Positions 35,287 to 43,265 of a DNA stretch of 64,000 nt are shown in pieces. Made by a program: the position numbers and the translations under genes. The stretch covers positions 62,001 through 126,000 of the forward strand of contig JACKKZ010000004.1 in the NCBI GenBank assembly GCA_024236195.1. Reading direction: 5' to 3'. The DNA is from Sphingomonadaceae bacterium (GTDB lineage Bacteria; Pseudomonadota; Alphaproteobacteria; Sphingomonadales; Sphingomonadaceae). How positions within the stretch are numbered: the stretch's first letter is position 1; each line of letters starts with the position of its first letter. The notes below the pieces were generated by a model. That model saw nothing but the letters and a program-made list of their open reading frames with translations, had not been told where the DNA came from and searched no databases.

Positions 35287-36762
35287 CTAGACCGCTGATT
35301 CTGAGGCAGGAGCAGTTGCCTTGCTGACCAGCCAGATGGCGAACCACGAGGCAACAAAGCCGGGCAGGATCTCGTACAGCCCTTCGCCGCCGAGGAACGC
35401 CTTGTTCCAGCCCAGCGCGATCCATGCGGCAACGACGATTGCGCCCGTGACCAGCCCCGCCAGCGCGCCCCAGCCGGTCATGCCGCGCCATGTCAGGGCG
35501 AGGATCATCAGCGGCCCGAACGCGGCCCCGAACCCGGCCCACGCATTGGCGACGAGCCCCAGCACTTCGCTCTCCGGATCATTGGCGATCACGCCCGCAA
35601 CCACAGCCACCAGCAACACACAGGCACGCCCGGCATTGACCATTTCGCGCTCGTTCGCATCCCGGCGCAGGAACAGGCGGTAGAAGTCCTCTGTCAGCGA
35701 GCTGGACGCGACCAGCAATTGCGAGCTGACCGTACTCATGATCGCAGAGAGCAGTGCGGCCAGCAGGAAGCCGGTGACTACGGGCGAGAACAGCGCGCGT
35801 GAGAGCAACAGGAAGATCGTCTCCGGGTCCGCCAGCGCCAGACCGTTGCTCTCCACATAGGCGCGTCCGGTCAGCGCAATTGCCACCGCGCCGGCCATTA
35901 CGAGGAACATCCAGCTCATCGCGATATTGCGCGTTGCCGGGATGGCTTCGACGCTGCGCACCGCCATGAAGCGGGTGAGGATATGCGGCTGCCCGAAATA
36001 GCCGAGGCCCCAGGTGAAGGCCGAGAGGAAGCCGAACAGGGTCAAGCCGCTGACCATGCTGAGCAGCGCGGGATCGGTGGCGGTGAGGGTTGCACCCGTT
36101 GCCGCGATCCCGCCCAGATCACCCACCACCACCAGCGGCATCAGAATCAGCGCGGTGACCATGATCAGCCCCTGCACAGCGTCGGTCAGGCTCACCGCGA
36201 GGAAGCCGCCGATCATGGTGTAGGCCACCACCACGCCTGCTGTCAGCCATACGCCGGTGAGGTAATCCCCCTGCGGCCCGGTGCCCAGCAGGCCGGGGAA
36301 CATCTCGGCAAACATCTTGCCCCCGCCCACAAGGCCGCTGGCGGTATAGACTGCGAAGAACACCACGATGATTGCGGCGGAGGTGACGCGTAGGGCTGTG
36401 GCGCTTTGCGGGAAGCGGTTGGCGAGGAATTGCGGGATAGTCAGCGCATTACCGATCCGCTCCGTCTGCTCGCGCAGGCGCGGCGCAACTACGATCCAGT
36501 TCGCTAGCGCCCCGCTGAGCAGCCCCAGCACCATCCAGCCAACTATCAGTCCCTTGGAATAGACCGCCCCCGGCAGGCCGAGGAACAGCCACCCGGACAT
36601 CCCCGTGGCCCCGGTCGTCAGCGCCGCCACCACCGGCCCGAGCTGCCGCCCGCCGAGCAGATAGCCTTCGCTGTCCGACGTCGAATGCCGCCACGCATAG
36701 AGCCCGATGCCGAGCATGGCGATGAAGTAGATGGCGAGGGTGAGAGTGGTGGCTGAGTTCAT
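35287..36762 (-). CDS. putP: Sodium/proline symporter
   Basis: A 491-aa membrane transporter of the solute:sodium symporter family, with about twelve or thirteen helices. LTTGATGMSGWLFLGLPGAV, ANWIVVAPRLR, FGYFGQPHI-type GLGYFGQPHILTRFMAVRS and LLAALLSAIMSTVSSQLLVA are typical of PutP. It imports proline with Na+. The ATG at 36762 gives MNSATTLTLAIYFIAML, the first helix. The 218-base upstream region contains the NrtR-like operator and a hairpin-like GGAACAC/GTGTCC pair. Confidence 0.9.
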   Translation of the reverse strand: MNSATTLTLAIYFIAMLGIGLYAWRHSTSDSEGYLLGGRQLGPVVAALTTGATGMSGWLFLGLPGAVYSKGLIVGWMVLGLLSGALANWIVVAPRLREQTERIGNALTIPQFLANRFPQSATALRVTSAAIIVVFFAVYTASGLVGGGKMFAEMFPGLLGTGPQGDYLTGVWLTAGVVVAYTMIGGFLAVSLTDAVQGLIMVTALILMPLVVVGDLGGIAATGATLTATDPALLSMVSGLTLFGFLSAFTWGLGYFGQPHILTRFMAVRSVEAIPATRNIAMSWMFLVMAGAVAIALTGRAYVESNGLALADPETIFLLLSRALFSPVVTGFLLAALLSAIMSTVSSQLLVASSSLTEDFYRLFLRRDANEREMVNAGRACVLLVAVVAGVIANDPESEVLGLVANAWAGFGAAFGPLMILALTWRGMTGWGALAGLVTGAIVVAAWIALGWNKAFLGGEGLYEILPGFVASWFAIWLVSKATAPASESAV

Positions 36763-36985
36763 GCCGCGCCTTGTGGCGCACTGGCGGTGCAGGGGCAAAT
36801 GGGGGTGTGGACGGCGCGGTGCGAGGAGCGGTTTTGTAGGAGTGTGGAACACATGGAACAGTGTCCAAAGGGAGAAATCTGAGCGGCCCAAACCGGCGAA
36901 AAGGCTGACGAAAAGCGAGCAACATCCTGCACCATGCCCGCGTGATAGCGCGGTCTCTTCGAGTAGGAAAACCAATCTGACTTGA

Positions 36986-37023
36986 CTTATAACAGTAGTA
37001 GTAATAACTGTTGTAGTCATAAG
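36986..37023. promoter_or_regulatory. AT-rich inverted-repeat region before the NrtR-like gene (possible operator)
   Basis: Outer arms CTTAT (36986-36990) and ATAAG (37019-37023) enclose inner arms AACAGT and ACTGTT. The region is clearly more AT-rich than its surroundings and ends just before the ribosome binding site GGAGG (37026-37030). Autoregulation by the NrtR-like protein is inferred. Confidence 0.45.
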
Positions 37024-37038
37024 ATGGAGGCCGAGTCG

Positions 37039-37770
37039 ATGGACGAGCAAACATTCCTTGAAGCCTATGATCCGGGGGCATTCCCGCAGATCGGCCTGAC
37101 GGTTGACCTGGTGCTGCTCTCCATCGTGGAGGGGCGCCTGTGCGCCTTGCTCCAGAAACGTGCCGACCACCCGGCCAAGGGCATGTGGGCGCTGCCCGGC
37201 GGCTTTGTCCGGCCCGATGAAGGGCTTGAAGATGCGGCAAGGCGCATCCTGGGCGATAAGGCGCATATGCAGGATTGCTGGCTGGAACAGCTCTATAGCT
37301 TCGGGGCCCCTGACCGGGACCCGCGCATGCGGATCGTGACAGTGGCCTATTACGCCCTCCTGCCACGCGAAGCCTTCGCAGCGGCGATGCAAGCCGCGCC
37401 GGAACTGGTTCTGGCTGAACTGGATATCGGCTGGACTGGCGAAGCAGGCGGTCCGGTCGGGGCAAATGACGGGCAAGGGGAAGAGATGGCGCTGGCTTTC
37501 GATCACGCCGAAATCCTCGGCCATGCAGTCAAACGGCTGCGGGGCAAGATTGATTACGCACCCATCGCGTTTTCCCTGCTGCCGGATCGTTTCACCCTGC
37601 GTGAATTGCAGGAAGTGCATGAGGCGATCCTTGGGCGACAGATGGCCAAGCCGCCATTCCGGCGCAGGATGATCGACCAGGGATGGATTGAAGGGACCGG
37701 GGAATTTGAAACCGGCACGGCGTTTCGCCCTGCCGAACTCTATCGCCACATTGAACGCAAAGGAGACTGA
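37039..37770 (+). CDS. NrtR-like Nudix-domain transcriptional regulator
   Basis: A 243-aa protein. The N-terminal Nudix fold has a degenerate Nudix box (GGFVRPDEGLEDAARRILGD; the catalytic REUxEE is replaced), so it binds rather than hydrolyses an NAD-related ligand such as ADP-ribose. The C-terminal winged helix (FTLRELQEVHEAILGRQMAK and FRRRMIDQG) is the NrtR DNA-binding domain. The next gene begins two bases later. It probably senses NAD metabolism and controls the SPFH/NAD-kinase-like genes. The start at 37039 has GGAGG at the correct spacing; an upstream ATG at 37024 is less likely. Confidence 0.85.
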   Translation: MDEQTFLEAYDPGAFPQIGLTVDLVLLSIVEGRLCALLQKRADHPAKGMWALPGGFVRPDEGLEDAARRILGDKAHMQDCWLEQLYSFGAPDRDPRMRIVTVAYYALLPREAFAAAMQAAPELVLAELDIGWTGEAGGPVGANDGQGEEMALAFDHAEILGHAVKRLRGKIDYAPIAFSLLPDRFTLRELQEVHEAILGRQMAKPPFRRRMIDQGWIEGTGEFETGTAFRPAELYRHIERKGD

Positions 37771-37772
37771 CC

Positions 37773-38768
37773 ATGGCGATGATCACCAATTTCGGACCAT
37801 TCGCTCGGCTGCGCAGCGATGCCAGCCAGCATGTCATCCAGTGGAAGAACGGCCGCCGCAAGGCGAGTGGGCGCGGGCTGGTGTTCTGGTTTATGCCTGA
37901 CAACGCCTCGCTTGCCGAAGTCCCTCTCGACGACCGTGAAATGACGCTCTTCGTCAAAGGACGCAGCGCGGACTTCCAGGATGTAACGGTGCAGGGCGTC
38001 CTTGGCTGGCATGTCGCTCAGCCAGACATGGCCGCCGACCGGGTTGATTTCACCATCACCCCGCGCGGTGGGCGCTATAATGCCCGCCCGATTGAAGCGA
38101 TTGAAACAAGGCTCAGTGGGATCGCGGCGCAGGTGGTCATTGACTATCTTGCGCAGGCGCCGGTTCGGGCGCTGCTCGACGCAGGGATCGAACCTTTGCG
38201 CGAAAAACTCGCCGCCGCCTTTGTTGGCGAAGCGTCGCTGGATGATATCGGGCTTGCGGTTGTGTCGGTGCGCCTCGCCAATCTCGCTCCCAGTAGCGAG
38301 CTGGAACGAGCATTGCAGACACCAACCTTCGAAGCGCTGCAGCAGAAGGCGGACGAGGCCAGCTTTGAACGCCGCGCATTGGCGGTAGAGAAGGAACGGG
38401 CCATTGCCGAGAACGAACTGGCCAACCAGATCGAACTGGCCCGGCGGGAAAAGCAGCTGATCGCGGAAGAGGCCGAAAATGATCGCAACCGGGCTGAAGG
38501 TGCGGCGCAGGCGCAGCAGATCGAGGCCGAGGCGGAAGCATCGCGTATCCGCGCGGTGGAGCAAGCCAAGGCGGAAGCAGAACAGGCGCATATGGCGGTC
38601 TATCGCGACCTGCCTGCCAATGTCCTGCTTGGACTGGCTGCCCGCGAATTTGCGACCAAGCTCGAAACGATCGAGCATGTGAATGTCACGCCGGACATGC
38701 TGTCCAGCCTGCTGCGCGAATTCAGCGCCGCGCGGGTTGCTCCGGCTCCGGCCCAATTGGAGGGCTGA
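37773..38768 (+). CDS. SPFH (band 7) domain protein
   Basis: A 331-aa protein with a prohibitin/flotillin-like SPFH domain (about residues 20-190) and a long Glu/Ala-rich coiled coil (EKERAIAENELANQIELARR). No clear N-terminal membrane helix is present, unlike most SPFH proteins, so it may associate with membranes through oligomerisation or stay cytosolic. Two bases separate it from the NrtR-like gene and four bases from the NAD-kinase-like gene. The conserved linkage suggests a shared NAD-linked role. The function is unknown. Confidence 0.8.
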   Translation: MAMITNFGPFARLRSDASQHVIQWKNGRRKASGRGLVFWFMPDNASLAEVPLDDREMTLFVKGRSADFQDVTVQGVLGWHVAQPDMAADRVDFTITPRGGRYNARPIEAIETRLSGIAAQVVIDYLAQAPVRALLDAGIEPLREKLAAAFVGEASLDDIGLAVVSVRLANLAPSSELERALQTPTFEALQQKADEASFERRALAVEKERAIAENELANQIELARREKQLIAEEAENDRNRAEGAAQAQQIEAEAEASRIRAVEQAKAEAEQAHMAVYRDLPANVLLGLAAREFATKLETIEHVNVTPDMLSSLLREFSAARVAPAPAQLEG

Positions 38769-38772
38769 TGCC

Positions 38773-39666
38773 ATGGCTACGCTCCCGCCACGGGTAATCT
38801 TTGTGACCCGCGAGAGCGAATATGACCTCCTGCTCGCGCGCCATGCCACGCGCGAGCAGGCAAGGTTCTTCCTCGACCAGCGCGGGCAATCGCTTGCAGA
38901 GCTTGAGACCCGCCATATGCGGCAGGAGCAGGCGCTCGTCGCAGCGCGGGCGCAGGTGCCGGATGATTGGCGACAGGCGCTTGTCTCGCGCGCCATGCTG
39001 GATCGTTTCCTGTTCACGCAGGACGATCTGGTCGTGGCGCTGGGGCAAGACGGATTGGTGGCCAATGTCGCGAAATATCTTTCCGGCCAGCCGGTGATTG
39101 GCGTCAATCCGATGCCGGAGCTCTATGATGGTGTGCTGGTGCGCTTTGCCGCCGGGAAGCTGGGGGATGCACTGCTGCGGGCACATCATGCCGATGCCGG
39201 GCTGCAGCATCGTACCATGGTGGAGGGCAGGCTGGACAATGGTGACCGCCTGCTTGCGCTCAACGAGCTGTTCATCGGCCATCGCAGCCACCAGTCGGCA
39301 CGCTATGAGATTGCGGCAGGCGAAAGTAGCGAACAGCAAAGCTCAAGCGGGATCATCGTGGCCAGTGGCACGGGCGCAACCGGCTGGGCGCGCTCGATCA
39401 TGCTGGCGACCGGGCAGGATATGCTGATCGGACCGGAAGACCCGATACTGGGCTGGTTCGTGCGTGAGGCCTTTCCCAGCCGCGCGACCGGCACATCCAT
39501 GCGCAGCGGCGCCTTGCAATCGGACAGTCTCAGGATCCGCTCGCAGATGAATGATGGCGGCGTGATCTTTGCGGACGGGATGGAGCAGGATTTTCTGCGC
39601 TTTGACTGGGGCCGGAAACTTGAAGTCGGGATCGCGGCGCAATCGCTCAATCTGGTGGTGGCCTGA
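38773..39666 (+). CDS. NAD-kinase-like protein (variant active site)
   Basis: A 297-aa protein with the NAD/diacylglycerol kinase fold. The usual GGDG motif appears as GQDG (VVALGQDGLVANVAKYL), the NE motif is LALNELFIGHRS, and the glycine-rich loop SGTGATGWARSIM corresponds to the GSTAY region. The changed GGDG may alter activity or substrate. It is the last gene of the NrtR-SPFH operon. It probably phosphorylates NAD, or binds NAD(P)(H) as part of a sensor. The ATG at 38773 overlaps no ribosome binding site strongly. Confidence 0.75.
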   Translation: MATLPPRVIFVTRESEYDLLLARHATREQARFFLDQRGQSLAELETRHMRQEQALVAARAQVPDDWRQALVSRAMLDRFLFTQDDLVVALGQDGLVANVAKYLSGQPVIGVNPMPELYDGVLVRFAAGKLGDALLRAHHADAGLQHRTMVEGRLDNGDRLLALNELFIGHRSHQSARYEIAAGESSEQQSSSGIIVASGTGATGWARSIMLATGQDMLIGPEDPILGWFVREAFPSRATGTSMRSGALQSDSLRIRSQMNDGGVIFADGMEQDFLRFDWGRKLEVGIAAQSLNLVVA

Positions 39667-39669
39667 CGC

Positions 39670-40689
39670 TCAATCCTCCATCCGCCACCATTGCACCAGC
39701 AGCACGTTCAAGTCCCCCTTGGGTTCGAAATCCTGCTTGCGCACTTCGAAGCGGGTGTCGCTCACCTTTTTTACCCCGTCCATGCAGAAGCTGACGAGAT
39801 TGTCCGGGCTGCCCTTGTCCACCACCAGGCGGAAATCCTTGATCGGGCCGCGCCAGTTGGCGCCCGTGGAGAGGATGTAGCCGATCCATGTTTCGCTGGA
39901 ATAGACCTCGCCGCTGGGGGCCTTGGCCTTCATCGCGGCGTCGCGGCGGTCGAAGCCGGCAAGGAAGCTGTCATCCACGCACCAGCGGGTGCGGTAGTCG
40001 GCCAGCCCCTCAGGGAATTCCGTGCGCGCATGGGGGTAGAGCATCCCGCCCACGCTGCCGCCATTGATCGGCTTGTAGCGGTGGCTGACATGCACCGCCT
40101 TGCGCGCGGGGAAGGTCTGGGTGCGGACGATATGGCGTTGGACCTGCCATGCGGGCAGCCAGTCCGTGCCGTAGCTGGTGTCACGCTTGATTAAACCGGC
40201 TCTTTCCAGCCGTGCGAGTTGGTCGGTCGGTAGTTTGCCCAGCGTCTGCGGCAAGTCGGCGGGGCCGTACCACAGCACGGGCAGCCCCTCGGCCTCGACC
40301 TTTGCTGTCACATCCTTGCCGTCAATCAAGGCGCGGTCGCTGGCGGTCCAGTCCACCTCCTCGCCATCCACCGTGGTGCGGAACTTCAGCTGGTCCCAGT
40401 CGGGCAGGGCGCTGTAATAGTCGTAATAGAGACCCTTCTCCGGCATGGGTGGGAGCGGGAAGGAGATTGTCAGCTCAAGGTCTTTCTCGGACTGGTTGGT
40501 ATATGTGTAGTCCACACGCACCTCGGCTTCGGAGATATAGAGCTCCTCCGCATCCATACTGATCGCGTCGTTTTGCTTGAGCACCAGCCCGCCAACCGCC
40601 CATTCCGCCTCGCTGTCATTGGCGAGCGCCGGGGCGGGGAGAGTGAGCGCCAGTAGCGGCGCGGCGAGCAGGGGGTGGGCGAGTCTCAT
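39670..40689 (-). CDS. DUF4424 exported protein
   Basis: A 339-aa protein starting MRLAHPLLAAPLLALTLPAP, a signal peptide ending at ALA. The mature part has the DUF4424 features VGGLVLKQNDAISMDAEELY, VRVDYTYTN and SFPLPPMPE, and three Cys residues near the C-terminus. It is a periplasmic protein of unknown function. Its 3' end is three bases from the NAD-kinase-like gene on the opposite strand. A perfect 8-bp-arm hairpin lies between it and the AhpD-like gene. Confidence 0.83.
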   Translation of the reverse strand: MRLAHPLLAAPLLALTLPAPALANDSEAEWAVGGLVLKQNDAISMDAEELYISEAEVRVDYTYTNQSEKDLELTISFPLPPMPEKGLYYDYYSALPDWDQLKFRTTVDGEEVDWTASDRALIDGKDVTAKVEAEGLPVLWYGPADLPQTLGKLPTDQLARLERAGLIKRDTSYGTDWLPAWQVQRHIVRTQTFPARKAVHVSHRYKPINGGSVGGMLYPHARTEFPEGLADYRTRWCVDDSFLAGFDRRDAAMKAKAPSGEVYSSETWIGYILSTGANWRGPIKDFRLVVDKGSPDNLVSFCMDGVKKVSDTRFEVRKQDFEPKGDLNVLLVQWWRMED

Positions 40690-40768
40690 ACGGCGCAGGA
40701 TGCCTGATGAGCAGCCGCGCGGCAATTGCCGGGAATATGGGTCATGTTGAGGCTTGCTCGACCAAATT

Positions 40769-40788
40769 CCCCTCCCTCAAGGGAGGGG
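40769..40788. repeat. Short palindrome CCCCTCCC/GGGAGGGG
   Basis: Perfect 8-base arms around TCAA. Similar to the G/C-rich arms in the 4.6 kb and 51.5 kb repeat clusters. It lies between two minus-strand genes and could act as a weak terminator for the AhpD-like gene. Confidence 0.5.
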
Positions 40789-40798
40789 AGAACGGGCC

Positions 40799-41146
40799 TC
40801 AGCCTTCTTCCGCAAACTGGTCGTAGGCGCGCAGCGCATCGGCGGCGTACATCACCGAGGGGCCGCCGCCCATATAGATCGCCATGCCGATGGCTTCGCT
40901 AACTTCCTTGCGGGTCGCGCCAAGGTTCACCAGCGCCTTGGCATGGAAACCGATGCACCCATCGCAGCGCAGGGCCACGCTGATTGCCATGGTGATGAGT
41001 TCCTTGGTCTTGGCATCGAGCGCACCGTCGGCACCCGCTGCTTTCGACATGGCGTAGAAACCCGCCATCGTGTCCGGCTCCACCTGCCGCAGTTCGGCGG
41101 TATAGGCAGAGATATCGGCGATGATCGCCTTGTAATCCTTGGACAT
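40799..41146 (-). CDS. AhpD-like carboxymuconolactone decarboxylase family protein
   Basis: A 115-aa all-helical protein with the redox motif CDGCIGFHAKALVNLGATRK, the CxxC plus His of AhpD alkylhydroperoxidases. Such proteins reduce peroxides or act as thiol partners. Length and the conserved Glu upstream (LITMAISVALR) fit. It lies 24 bases beyond the typA end in the same direction, so it may be expressed from the typA transcript. Confidence 0.85.
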   Translation of the reverse strand: MSKDYKAIIADISAYTAELRQVEPDTMAGFYAMSKAAGADGALDAKTKELITMAISVALRCDGCIGFHAKALVNLGATRKEVSEAIGMAIYMGGGPSVMYAADALRAYDQFAEEG

Positions 41147-41170
41147 GGCGGGCTTCCTTTGGGTCTGGCC

Positions 41171-42997
41171 TTATGCAGCTTCCTTGCGCTTCGCCTTCTT
41201 GCGCTCATGCGGATCGAGGATTGCCTTGCGCAGGCGAATGCTCTTGGGCGTCACTTCGACCATTTCATCATCGTCGATATAGGCGATGGCCTGTTCGAGC
41301 GTCATGATCTTGGGCGGGGTGAGGCGAATTGCATCATCCTTGCCGGTGGAGCGGAAGTTGGTCAGCTGCTTGGACTTCATCGGGTTGACTTCGAGATCGT
41401 CCGGCTTGGCATTCTCGCCGATCACCATGCCTTCATAGATCTTCGCGCCGCCGCCGATGAACAGGATGCCGCGATCTTCCAGCGAGTTGAGCGCGTAAGG
41501 CACCGCTTCGCCCGAGCAGTTGGAGATCAGCACGCCGTTGATGCGGCCTTCGATCGGGCCCTTGTGCGGGCCATATTTCTCGAACAGCCGGTTCATGATG
41601 CCGGTGCCGCGCGTGTCGGACAGGAATTCCCCGTGGTAGCCGATCAGCCCGCGCGAGGGGGCGGAGAAGGTGATGCGGGTCTTACCCTGGCCGGAAGGAC
41701 GCATTTCGGTCAGCTCTGCCTTGCGGCGCTGCATCTTTTCCACGACCGTGCCGGAGTGCTCATCATCCACGTCGATCACGACGGTTTCATAGGGCTCCAT
41801 GCGCTGGCCGTCTTCTTCGCGGAACAGCACGCGCGGGCGGGAAATGCCCAGTTCGAAACCTTCGCGGCGCATGGTTTCGATCAGCACGCCGAGCTGCAAT
41901 TCGCCGCGGCCCGCCACTTCGAAGCTGTCCTTGTCCGCGCTTTCGGTGATGCGAATGGCGACATTGGTTTCAGCTTCGCGGAACAGGCGATCGCGGATCA
42001 GGCGGCTTGTCACCTTGTCGCCTTCGCGGCCGGCCAGCGGGCTGTCATTGACGGCAAAACGCATGGCCAGCGTCGGCGGGTCAATCGGCTGCGCGGCAAT
42101 CGGTTCCTTGACTGAGGGATCAGCGATGGTGTTGGACACAGTCGCTTTTTCGAGGCCTGCGAGCGCGATGATGTCGCCTGCCTGTGCGCTTTCCACCGGC
42201 ACACGCTCCAGCCCGCGGAAGCTCAGGAGCTTGGTTGCGCGGCCTGCTTCCACCACATTGCCATCCCCGTCAATCGCATGGATCGGGTCGTTGAGCTTGA
42301 GCGTACCGGACTGAACGCGCCCGGTCAGCACGCGACCCATGAAATTGTCACGGTCAAGCAGCGTGGCGAGGAAGGAGAAAGGACCGCTGGTTTCAAGGTT
42401 CGGCGGCGGGACATGGTCGCGGATCAGGTGGAACAGCGGCGTCAGGTCACCTTCGCGGGCATTCTCGTCTTCGCTGGCATAGCCATTGCGGCCCGAAGCA
42501 TAGAGATGCGGGAATTCGAGCTGTTCATCGCTGGCGTCGAGCGAGGCGAACAGGTCGAACACTTCGTCCAGCACTGCCTGCGGGCGGCCATCGGGCCGGT
42601 CGATCTTGTTGACGACGACAATCGGGCGCAGGCCCAGTGCCAGCGCCTTGCCGGTAACGAATTTGGTCTGCGGCATCGCGCCTTCTGCGCTGTCCACCAG
42701 CAGGATCACGCCATCAACCATGGAGAGGATACGTTCCACCTCTGCACCAAAGTCGGCGTGGCCGGGGGTGTCGACAATGTTAATGCGCAGGCCTTCCCAC
42801 TCGATGCTGGTCGGCTTGGCCAGGATGGTGATCCCGCGTTCCTTTTCCAGATCGTTGGAATCCATCGCGCGTTCTTCAATGCGCTGGTTGTCACGGAAGG
42901 TTCCGGACTGGCGGAAAAGCTGGTCAACCAGAGTGGTCTTGCCGTGGTCAACGTGGGCGATGATCGCCACATTGCGCAGATGGGTGGGCGCGGTCAT
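41171..42997 (-). CDS. typA: Translational GTPase BipA/TypA
   Basis: A 608-aa ribosome-associated GTPase involved in ribosome assembly and stress or cold response. The G1 motif AHVDHGKTTL, G2 region ITILAKPTS, G3 DTPGHADFG and G4 NKIDRPD are intact, followed by EF-G-like domains (HGEFLSDTRGTGIMNRLF) and the BipA-specific C-terminus. The ATG at 42997 gives MTAPTHLRNVAIIAHVDH; an alternative ATG at 43030 lies inside the upstream hairpin. A 26-base hairpin (43020-43045) precedes it. Confidence 0.95.
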   Translation of the reverse strand: MTAPTHLRNVAIIAHVDHGKTTLVDQLFRQSGTFRDNQRIEERAMDSNDLEKERGITILAKPTSIEWEGLRINIVDTPGHADFGAEVERILSMVDGVILLVDSAEGAMPQTKFVTGKALALGLRPIVVVNKIDRPDGRPQAVLDEVFDLFASLDASDEQLEFPHLYASGRNGYASEDENAREGDLTPLFHLIRDHVPPPNLETSGPFSFLATLLDRDNFMGRVLTGRVQSGTLKLNDPIHAIDGDGNVVEAGRATKLLSFRGLERVPVESAQAGDIIALAGLEKATVSNTIADPSVKEPIAAQPIDPPTLAMRFAVNDSPLAGREGDKVTSRLIRDRLFREAETNVAIRITESADKDSFEVAGRGELQLGVLIETMRREGFELGISRPRVLFREEDGQRMEPYETVVIDVDDEHSGTVVEKMQRRKAELTEMRPSGQGKTRITFSAPSRGLIGYHGEFLSDTRGTGIMNRLFEKYGPHKGPIEGRINGVLISNCSGEAVPYALNSLEDRGILFIGGGAKIYEGMVIGENAKPDDLEVNPMKSKQLTNFRSTGKDDAIRLTPPKIMTLEQAIAYIDDDEMVEVTPKSIRLRKAILDPHERKKAKRKEAA

Positions 42998-43019
42998 GGT
43001 GCAGGCTTTCGATAATAAA

Positions 43020-43045
43020 GGGTGCGGCATGCAAATGCTGCACCC
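43020..43045 (-). promoter_or_regulatory. Hairpin with T-rich tail in the typA leader
   Basis: Arms of 11 bases with one mismatch (GGGTGCAGCAT/ATGCCGCACCC on the minus strand) followed by TTTATTATC, 22 bases upstream of the typA start codon. It could be a weak attenuator or an mRNA-stabilising or temperature-responsive element; only the structure is seen. Confidence 0.4.
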
Positions 43046-43265
43046 GCGAACTGGCGCGCCCCTATACGCCTACCGCCGTAGCGGCAAGGGACAATCGACC
43101 CGTTGCAATTGTGACTATTCCGCCACATCAGGCCATTCGTGCCGGAAAACAGGCATTTTCGCGATTGCTATTGGGCTATTGCAGACTAATCATAGCGACA
43201 GAGCAGAGCGGGTAAGCTGCCACAGGGGATGTGGTGGGACCGCCTTGATCGAGAGAGGTATATTC

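Noticed and set aside
36763..37749. N-terminal extension of the proline symporter to 820 aa
   Set aside because: The extension is antisense to the NrtR-like gene and the symporter has a proper start with its first membrane helix at 36762.
43046..43265. Possible cobalamin riboswitch before the TonB receptor
   Set aside because: GCCACA-like words occur but no B12 box or consistent multi-stem fold could be seen.
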